A DNA stretch of 5,095 bases from Anaerolineae bacterium (GTDB lineage: Bacteria; Chloroflexota; Anaerolineae; B4-G1; SLSP01): contig JAFGSL010000671.1 in assembly GCA_016934645.1 (NCBI GenBank), positions 1 to 5,095 of the forward strand. Reading direction: 5' to 3'. Shown in pieces: positions 1 through 5,095 of the stretch. Under the pieces are notes generated by a model. It ran no database searches. It had not been told where the DNA came from and was given only the letters and a program-made list of their open reading frames with translations. A program made the position numbers and the translations under genes. Numbering within the stretch: position 1 is the first letter of the stretch; every line of letters starts with the position of its first letter.

Positions 1-63
1 GCTCCTTGTAAGTAGGTTTGGTACCCTTTACTTTACTCGGATCTGTCTGTCAATCAACCTCTT

Positions 64-939
64 TCAAAAAAGTGTCAGGTGGCTAGTAAAAACATTAAAG
101 TAATTATCGATTACGTAGCCTGATATATCACCAATAATTGCCAAGCTGTAAGTATTTTCTACTTCTATGGTAAGCCGCCCTTTAGTATCAACTTGATATT
201 CTTGCCAACCCCGTAGAATTCCACATCCAAATGGTGCGTACTCCGATGTCCTTTCACAACTATCATATGCTAACAAACGAATGTGTTCGTTGGGTTGAAA
301 ATGATACAAAGATATAATGTGATTGTTTCGATCAAAATAAACCCTTGGCAAGATAGTGACATGGACTGAGTGTTCCACAATGCCATTATTGGTTTTCAAA
401 GTAAAAGTGTAATAACCTGGAGGATCATCTATTTGAGTGGGATAAATATATTGAATAAAGCAAACCCATTCATTTTCGAACTCATACTTTATTAAAGAAT
501 CTTCTTGCAATATCTTTGTATTATTCGGAAATTTCAAAGTCAGTGGAGTAAGTTCATCAAATTGTTCTCCACAAGCACATACCTGAAGGTTATTACCCAA
601 AACCTCGCTAGCATATCCACTTATCAAAAATGGGGTTTGATGTTTCTCTGTTGCATATCGGCACTCTACATCACACAGATCGTTACGACCTGGGCCGCCA
701 CCACCATAATACCCAATTTCTCTAAGTATATCCTCTGGAAGTGTTTGATTAGCAGTAGAAATAGAGAAATGTTCCACAGTAGCCGTTTCAGAAATGGGAA
801 TGTCGTTACTAGCAACCGGTGTACTATTTGCTAGTGCAGTGGGTGTAGTGGATGTTTGCTTTGTAGTACCACCACAAGCACTGATTGCAATAACCAGAAG
901 TCCTAAACAACCAAAAAACTTAATTCTTCGTAAAATCAT
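64..939 (-). CDS. Secreted lipoprotein of unknown function
   Basis: The protein is 291 residues. It has a lipoprotein signal peptide: basic start MILRRIK, hydrophobic core (8-20) and lipobox ISAC, with the lipidated Cys at 22. A Thr/Ser/Pro/Ala-rich linker spans about 25-55, as expected for a tether that holds a domain off the membrane. The mature part has seven further Cys (89, 93, 121, 123, 160, 228, 239), which may form disulfides outside the cell. A Gly-rich turn YYGGGGPGR lies at 77-85. The segments PPGYYTFTL (173-181) and FQPNEHIRLLAY (214-225), followed by YQVDTKGRLTIEV (248-260), have the strand pattern of Ig-like beta-sandwich domains common in secreted proteins. I do not recognise a named family. 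The gene is AT-rich (23/60 G+C at 121-180), unlike the ATPase gene. It lies 14 bases downstream of the TPR gene, so the two surface-linked proteins may act together. Confidence 0.78.
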   Translation of the reverse strand: MILRRIKFFGCLGLLVIAISACGGTTKQTSTTPTALANSTPVASNDIPISETATVEHFSISTANQTLPEDILREIGYYGGGGPGRNDLCDVECRYATEKHQTPFLISGYASEVLGNNLQVCACGEQFDELTPLTLKFPNNTKILQEDSLIKYEFENEWVCFIQYIYPTQIDDPPGYYTFTLKTNNGIVEHSVHVTILPRVYFDRNNHIISLYHFQPNEHIRLLAYDSCERTSEYAPFGCGILRGWQEYQVDTKGRLTIEVENTYSLAIIGDISGYVIDNYFNVFTSHLTLF

Positions 940-953
940 TATCCTTTATCCTT
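940..953 (-). promoter_or_regulatory. Tandem Shine-Dalgarno-like motif before the lipoprotein gene
   Basis: The 14-base gap reads AAGGATAAAGGATA on the minus strand, directly between the TAA of the TPR gene and the ATG of the lipoprotein gene. AAGGATA appears twice. The first copy has normal spacing to the ATG, about 10 bases; the second is unusually close. The short gap with a built-in ribosome site points to translation from a shared mRNA. Confidence 0.6.
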
Positions 954-2360
954 TTATGGATTACTTGACTCAAGGGTTACAGTTCGCGCCCTGGCTTCAT
1001 AAAGTGCTTGGCGCTCAACGTCATCCCACAGTAAGTTGGCTGCCTCCTGGTAATGCTCAGAAGCGAGGTCTGGATACCCTGAAAGATCATAAATCAGGGC
1101 AAGCCTGGCGTAAGATTCTGCGGTTATCTCCCGTATACGTGGGTTAGCGCCATCAGCGTAAGTGTCAATAACCTGTTTAAATTCGCCAATAGCGGCATCG
1201 AAATACGTTGCGTTACCAGAATAGACTAACGCGAAATGACACTGCCCCAAACCAAAGTGGACCTTTGTGGAAATATCAGAGAGTGCGGGCTGATGCTTGG
1301 CATCCAATGCGGTCTTATAGGTTGCAATAGACTGCTCTAAAAAGGTGATGTCTGTTTCCGTAGGATCGTTTGTTTCTTCATACGGTTTCAAGGCTTGCAT
1401 ATAATGGACACCCGCTAAGCCCACATACGCTCGAGCATACTCAGGGTCAAGAGCTAGTGATTTCGTGTGATATGATTCTGCTAACGCCAGATCCCCTACT
1501 CGACCAGCGGCATTCCCGCTAAGCAGATACAATACTTGTTTGCCTTCGTCATCCTCCCAATCAGGAACCTGTTCAGCAGATTGAAAACTAGCTAACGCTT
1601 GTTCATAATCGTGGTTTGCATAATCCGCCAATCCTATAGCTATATAAGACAACACCTGTGTTCGCGCAGCAAGCTCAGTACTGACATTTCTACGGTCCGC
1701 CGGATTTCCCCTTCCTTTGATGACTACCGGGGTCCCTAGCTCGTGTTGTCCAGTTACCTCTTGTGCCTGATGAAAATTTTCAGCCGTAACATAGAACTCT
1801 GGTGTGACTGTCCATCCCAGGTCAGCAATGTCTACCACACCATAGATGATCATATCCGCATCCAGCTTTTGCGCTATTTCGTTAGCACTGATAGCGCGTG
1901 AAGCAGCTTCATTCCCTTTGACCCTATCTACCTTATCTGGTCCCCATACCACAATACCAGGAAATTCACTGAATGTCTGTACGAGATGCAAGTAAACACC
2001 ATAAGCAAATTCTTCGCCCACCTCTACATCAAGTTCTTCAGCGCTGCCCTGTACAACAAATCCGGCAACAGCTATCCGGAAATCCCCTACCATTTGTGTG
2101 GGCTGTCTCGGACGGAGCAAAAAGTACAAGCTGATTCCCATACCAATGATAAGAATCGCCAGCAACATAAAGCCTACTCTTTGCCCTAATCCAAGGCGCT
2201 TGATAAACTTGTCGTCAATAAAATTGTAGATTGTGTTGAAATACTGCGTTACCGGCCCACTGGGTTTGACGACAGTGCCTTGAGAGCCGCGTGTATCTAT
2301 TGCATCGCCGCCATCGGCAGCAACAGGGCCATTGTAAGTTGTTTGAGGTTCATCGGCCAT
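954..2360 (-). CDS. Membrane-anchored TPR protein with FlgO/TolB-like domain
   Basis: The protein is 468 residues from the chosen ATG at 2360. Residues 1-60 are hydrophilic and Gly-rich (GGDAIDTRGSQG near 17-28), with no signal peptide. One strong membrane segment lies at about 62-82, followed by RPRQ. With the Lys/Arg-rich stretch before the segment, this suggests a cytoplasmic N-terminus and an outward-facing body. Residues 94-212 look like the nucleotide-free alpha/beta domain of FlgO, TolB-N or CsgG type: a first strand FRIAVAGF (94-101), a helix, WGPDKV (139-144), then AQKLDADMIIYGVVDI (163-178). The PEFYV...EVTGQ..LG.P pattern (187-211) is one I associate with Chloroflexota proteins. 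About five TPR-like helical pairs fill 236-460, clearest at 273-308 and 413-446. These domains normally mediate protein binding. It probably shares a transcript with the lipoprotein gene 14 bases downstream. The molecular function is unknown. Confidence 0.85.
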   Translation of the reverse strand: MADEPQTTYNGPVAADGGDAIDTRGSQGTVVKPSGPVTQYFNTIYNFIDDKFIKRLGLGQRVGFMLLAILIIGMGISLYFLLRPRQPTQMVGDFRIAVAGFVVQGSAEELDVEVGEEFAYGVYLHLVQTFSEFPGIVVWGPDKVDRVKGNEAASRAISANEIAQKLDADMIIYGVVDIADLGWTVTPEFYVTAENFHQAQEVTGQHELGTPVVIKGRGNPADRRNVSTELAARTQVLSYIAIGLADYANHDYEQALASFQSAEQVPDWEDDEGKQVLYLLSGNAAGRVGDLALAESYHTKSLALDPEYARAYVGLAGVHYMQALKPYEETNDPTETDITFLEQSIATYKTALDAKHQPALSDISTKVHFGLGQCHFALVYSGNATYFDAAIGEFKQVIDTYADGANPRIREITAESYARLALIYDLSGYPDLASEHYQEAANLLWDDVERQALYEARARTVTLESSNP

Positions 2361-2378
2361 AGTTATTCCGTGTCCTTT
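2361..2378 (-). promoter_or_regulatory. Ribosome binding site deciding the start of the TPR gene
   Basis: Reading the minus strand, AAAGGA (2378-2373) lies 12 bases before the ATG at 2360, and a weaker CGGA lies closer. This supports ATG 2360 over the in-frame ATG at 2417, which would put the hairpin at 2380-2413 inside the coding region and add 19 residues that do not resemble protein from this family. Confidence 0.6.
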
Positions 2379-2379
2379 G

Positions 2380-2413
2380 AGGTGCAACGCACTTCGGAAA
2401 GTGCATCGCACCT
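2380..2413 (-). repeat. 34-bp hairpin element in the gap between ATPase and TPR genes
   Basis: Two 15-base arms (2380-2394 and 2399-2413) flank a 4-base loop. In the DNA 13 of 15 positions pair. In RNA from the minus strand, the coding direction here, the two remaining positions become G-U wobbles, so the stem is continuous; in plus-strand RNA they would be A-C mismatches. Each arm contains an imperfect 11-mer palindrome, GTGC-3-GCAC (2382-2392 and 2401-2411). The hairpin begins 26 bases after the ATPase stop and ends just before the Shine-Dalgarno region of the TPR gene. No T-run follows, so it is not a typical intrinsic terminator. It could be a 3'-end stabiliser, an attenuator, or a copy of an interspersed repeat. 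Confidence 0.75.
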
Positions 2414-2439
2414 GCACACGCCATTCGTATATTCGTGCT

Positions 2440-5095
2440 TCATTTGTGGTGTCCCTTCACCTCTTCCACCGCCATCCCCGCCACTCTCCCTCGAATCTCC
2501 TTCAACGCCATCTGCACCGCGTGCTCGTTCGTCACCTCGCCCTTGAGCGTCAGCTCCAGCGCGAGCGTAATACTCGCCTCCGCGCCAAGCTTACTCAACG
2601 TGTTCACGGTCTTGACGACGCTCGCCAGGTCCATCGCGGAGACGGGGCCGCGCAGGCGAATGAGGCGCGTGTCGGGCGGAGGCAGTTCCGGCGCGCCGAC
2701 GTAGCCGTTGAGCGCGATGGTTTGCGCGCCTGGCTGCACCAGGCTTTCGACGCTGGCCGCGTAGCCGAAGCGGCCCTCTGCGATGCAGCGCCCCAACAGG
2801 TCGAGCACGCCCTGCGCTGTGACCCGCTCCGCGCCGTAAAGGTTGACCGCGTGCTGGATTACATCCTGCACGGCGATGCGCCCCTGCGCCGGGACGAGCT
2901 GCGCGACTTCTTCCAGCATCACCGGCAGCGGCACGTCCTCGCCGATGAGCCAGCCGGCAAAGGCGACCTGTTCCGGTGTGAGCGTGGCCGTGGGGCCGCG
3001 CTGGACGGGGCCGTCGGTGCCCTCGGCGTAGCCGAACAGGCCGGCGCGCGCGCCTGCGCACACCGCTGCGAAGAAGCCGCCGCGATCCACGCGGCCTTGC
3101 ACGGTGGGCGTGATCCGCGCCAGGCGGAAGATGCTGTCCACCGATTGCTTGGGCGTCGCCGCCAGCAGCATGGCGATTTCCTGCGGTGCAATGGGCGGGA
3201 AGAGCACATCCACCTGCGCCGGGCGCAGCAGCACCGCGCGCGGGCCGATCTCCACAGTGGGCATGTCGTGAACGTCGAACGCGCCCAGATAGACGCGCTG
3301 CCGCTCGTAGGAGTCGGGCTTGAGCTTGTCGCGGGTGTCATCGAGCAGCACGCCGTAGCCGAAGAGGCCTTGCTCCACGCCCTGGCGGATGGTCGTCTGC
3401 AAGACGTGCGGCCCGGCGAGGATCGGCGACTCGGTGCGGCGGGCGAACTTCTCCCACAGCGCCTCGGTGGTGATCACGGTCGCCGTTTGCGGCCACAGCG
3501 ACGACCAGCGGCCTTCCAGCAGCGCGGCGTTGAAGGTGGGGTGGATGCGGCCCTTTTCCAGCAGGTCTTCTTCCGCCTGCTTGAGCACCGGTTTGCCCAC
3601 CGGGACGTAGCTCAACTCGAAGGCTTCCAGTTCGTTCTGGCCGGTCGGCAGGAAAACGATGTTGTACGCCTTGCGAACGTGGTTCTTGGTCTCGTTCTCG
3701 GCCTGCGTGGCGCGATCCCGCAGGGCTTGTTGTTGCGTCTCGGAGAAGCGCGCCATCAGATCAGCATTGCCCAACACGTTGAGCGCCGCCTGCCAGTCGA
3801 TGGCCGTGTCAATCGCGGAGGCCATCGCCGCCGACGAGGGTGGCAGGAAGCAGACCATGTTGCGGTTGAAGCGGTGCCGCTTGCCATACGTCTCGGCGAT
3901 CTCGCGCAGGACGTCCGCCGTGCGCCCCACCGCCTTCTGCCCCTGGAGCGCCAGGCGCGGCGGAAGGACGACCAATTGCAGCGCGCCATCGTCCGGTACG
4001 TCGCCCGGCTCCACGGCGCGGCGGTCGTGGAAGTCATAGAAGACGACGTTGAAGAGCGTGGACTTGCCGATCACCGCCGGGACGACATCCTCCACCTTCA
4101 CCCGCGCCTCGGTGGTGGTGACGTTGGCGCGCTCGTCGGCCAGCACTTTGTTGGGATTGGGTTCGGTCTTGAAGATGAGGCCGCCTTCCTCATCGTAGTA
4201 GAAGTAGAGGCGCGCCCGGCAGTCGTCGAGCGCCTGGTTGAGGTCGGGTAGCGGCAGGTCGGGCCGGGCGACGGCCAGGCGCACTTCGGCATGCGGCGTG
4301 GGCCGGACTTGTTGCCCGCCATGCGTGACCATAAAGACGCTCGCGGCGACGCCTTGCACCAGGCCGAGGCGCTGGTACAGCCCGCCACGCTCCCGATCCA
4401 CGCGCTCGGCCAGGGAGGGCGCGGACGGGTCGAGCGAGGCGATATCCGCGCTGATGACAGCGTCCCACGCACTGCCCGCCACGCGGACGGCCTCGGCGCG
4501 CACATCCTCGTCGGCTAGGGGGATGTCGGAGAGGTGAATGAGCGTATCAGACCTGACAGGTTTTCCGAAACCTGTCAGGTCTGGCTTCCATAAATCCGCC
4601 AGCAAATGCGCGAGGAAGCGCAGGGTGCCGCGCGTGAGTTGGAACTGCGGACGGCTGCCCCAGCGCTCGTAGAGCACCTTGATGATGCTCGGATGGAAGG
4701 GGTACGCCTGGCGCAGCAGGTCTTCGTAACCGGCCTCGCGGGCGGCGGGTGGGAGCAGGTCGCGCCAGGGATCGCTGCGGTAGAACTGGGCGTAGGCCGC
4801 CGCCGCATCCGTTGCTGCTGTCTCATCCACCTGTTGAAAAAGCCGGGCACGGACGATGGCGTAGATTTCGGCGCCTTCGATGGGCGCGCGGGCATCTTCA
4901 ACACGGCGAAAAATGTCCTCTAACTTGGCAAGCGTAAGCTCCGCGTCATCTTTGGAGAGCACCTGCAGGTCCTCCATTTTGCTCATCGTGAGCGAGGCCA
5001 CCAGAATACTGTGCGGGACGGCGTCCACCGCCTCGGTCAGCTCGCGGACGAAGGCCAGGGTTTGCGATCCCAGGTTGGAATCGCCCACCTTGACC
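2440..5095 (-). CDS. DUF499-family P-loop ATPase, N-terminus cut off by the window edge
   Basis: The frame is open to the window edge, so the GTG at 5088 is probably not the start. About 884 codons are visible, ending in TGA; family members are usually around 1000 residues or more, so the Walker A and B motifs should lie upstream. Residues are numbered from that GTG. Family hallmarks seen: LTEAVDAVP followed by a hydrophobic strand (17-33), LEDIFRRVE (56-64), IVRARLF (78-84), AYPFHP (128-133), ERWG (141-144) and TRGTLRFLA (152-160), all matching the C-terminal part of the AAA-like ATPase core. The C-terminal third has three modules ending in GLFGY or GRFGY (574-578, 683-687, 772-776), resembling winged-helix units. 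No signal peptide or membrane segment is visible in this part, so it is probably cytoplasmic. DUF499 proteins are known from anti-phage clusters with DUF1156 methylases, DUF3780 proteins and helicases, and resemble BREX BrxC/PglY in being large P-loop proteins. A defence role here is inferred. An in-frame palindrome interrupts residues 169-181. The gene is much richer in GC than its neighbours. Confidence 0.82.
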   Translation of the reverse strand, partial: VKVGDSNLGSQTLAFVRELTEAVDAVPHSILVASLTMSKMEDLQVLSKDDAELTLAKLEDIFRRVEDARAPIEGAEIYAIVRARLFQQVDETAATDAAAAYAQFYRSDPWRDLLPPAAREAGYEDLLRQAYPFHPSIIKVLYERWGSRPQFQLTRGTLRFLAHLLADLWKPDLTGFGKPVRSDTLIHLSDIPLADEDVRAEAVRVAGSAWDAVISADIASLDPSAPSLAERVDRERGGLYQRLGLVQGVAASVFMVTHGGQQVRPTPHAEVRLAVARPDLPLPDLNQALDDCRARLYFYYDEEGGLIFKTEPNPNKVLADERANVTTTEARVKVEDVVPAVIGKSTLFNVVFYDFHDRRAVEPGDVPDDGALQLVVLPPRLALQGQKAVGRTADVLREIAETYGKRHRFNRNMVCFLPPSSAAMASAIDTAIDWQAALNVLGNADLMARFSETQQQALRDRATQAENETKNHVRKAYNIVFLPTGQNELEAFELSYVPVGKPVLKQAEEDLLEKGRIHPTFNAALLEGRWSSLWPQTATVITTEALWEKFARRTESPILAGPHVLQTTIRQGVEQGLFGYGVLLDDTRDKLKPDSYERQRVYLGAFDVHDMPTVEIGPRAVLLRPAQVDVLFPPIAPQEIAMLLAATPKQSVDSIFRLARITPTVQGRVDRGGFFAAVCAGARAGLFGYAEGTDGPVQRGPTATLTPEQVAFAGWLIGEDVPLPVMLEEVAQLVPAQGRIAVQDVIQHAVNLYGAERVTAQGVLDLLGRCIAEGRFGYAASVESLVQPGAQTIALNGYVGAPELPPPDTRLIRLRGPVSAMDLASVVKTVNTLSKLGAEASITLALELTLKGEVTNEHAVQMALKEIRGRVAGMAVEEVKGHHK
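4548..4583. repeat. Perfect 36-bp palindromic element inside the ATPase reading frame
   Basis: Two perfect 16-base arms (4548-4563 and 4568-4583) flank the 4-base loop TCCG. Each arm contains an 11-bp palindrome with an odd centre: ACCTGACAGGT at 4551-4561 and ACCTGTCAGGT at 4570-4580. The element is exactly 36 bases, or 12 codons, and is read as part of PDLTGFGKPVRSD (residues 169-181 of the ATPase). Of the three frames on the coding strand one has a TGA; the frame used is open. It sits between the conserved LADLW and LIHLSDIPL segments, where I recall related proteins having a shorter linker. This looks like a mobile palindromic repeat tolerated in a surface loop. No target-site duplication is evident at its borders. 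Confidence 0.85.

Noticed and set aside
1..63. Region downstream of the lipoprotein gene, with an AAGGAG-like motif at 2-7 on the minus strand that might be a ribosome site for a further gene
   Set aside because: The putative gene would lie outside the window, and a six-base match alone is not evidence. No terminator hairpin with a T-run is visible here either.
71..80. TGTCAGGT near the lipoprotein stop, shared with the right arm of the 36-bp palindrome
   Set aside because: It is only an 8-base match with no second arm, no spacer and no inverted partner nearby, so it is probably chance.
2361..2417. Upstream ATG at 2417 as start of the TPR protein
   Set aside because: It would translate through the hairpin element and has no better ribosome site. 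The ATG at 2360 has AAAGGA upstream and starts a typical hydrophilic tail.
2426..2450. Possible promoter upstream of the TPR gene: TATACG at 2426-2431 with a weak GGGACA about 18 bases upstream
   Set aside because: Only four of six consensus bases match in each box, and the upstream box lies within the ATPase coding end. Not strong enough to call.
3040..3060. Alternating GC run inside the ATPase gene
   Set aside because: It is explained by Ala/Arg/Gly codons in a very GC-rich coding region.
2377..4251. A 624-codon open frame on the plus strand opposite the ATPase gene
   Set aside because: It is antisense to a clear DUF499 coding region, and its translation is an Arg/His/Leu/Ala-rich low-complexity sequence with no domain motifs. 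Long antisense frames are expected in GC-rich genes.
5086..5088. GTG at 5088 as the true start of the ATPase
   Set aside because: The frame stays open to the window edge, and the sequence begins after the expected position of the Walker motifs, so the gene is truncated by the window.

Overview
The window is a bacterial chromosomal segment with three genes on the minus strand, so transcription runs from high to low coordinates. From upstream to downstream they are a large DUF499-family P-loop ATPase (2440-5095, missing its N-terminus at the window edge), a membrane-anchored TPR protein (954-2360) and a secreted lipoprotein (64-939). No RNA genes, CRISPR arrays or transposase genes are visible. 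Every stretch without a gene is shorter than 100 bases. The overall look (a TPR protein with a FlgO/TolB-like N-terminal domain, a Thr/Ser-rich lipoprotein linker, a GC-rich DUF499 ATPase and short interspersed palindromes) suggests a Chloroflexota bacterium. That assignment is inference from remembered family resemblance and no search was run.

Region by region: 4-base and longer gaps are few. Positions 1-63 hold no recognisable gene or terminator. The lipoprotein gene at 64-939 is AT-rich and lies 14 bases downstream of the TPR gene, with a duplicated Shine-Dalgarno-like motif in the gap, so these two are very probably one transcription unit. The TPR gene follows the ATPase gene after 79 bases, which contain a 34-bp hairpin. 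The ATPase gene is strikingly GC-rich, and base composition changes sharply at its 3' end. Hand counts of G+C in three sample lines are 23/60 at 121-180, 31/60 at 1501-1560 and 48/60 at 3001-3060.

How they may work together: DUF499 ATPases are known from anti-phage gene clusters, usually beside DNA methyltransferases (DUF1156), DUF3780 proteins and helicases. Any such partners would lie beyond position 5095. The two downstream proteins are both predicted to be membrane or cell-surface attached, and whether they belong with the ATPase is open.

The most unusual signal is a pair of short DNA elements with the same construction, one inside the ATPase reading frame (4551-4580) and one in the gap after it (2382-2411). 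Each has two 11-bp palindromes separated by 8 bases, and the 8-base spacer is identical (TTTCCGAA) although the palindromes differ. The copy inside the ATPase gene extends to a perfect 36-bp (12-codon) inverted repeat that keeps the frame open.
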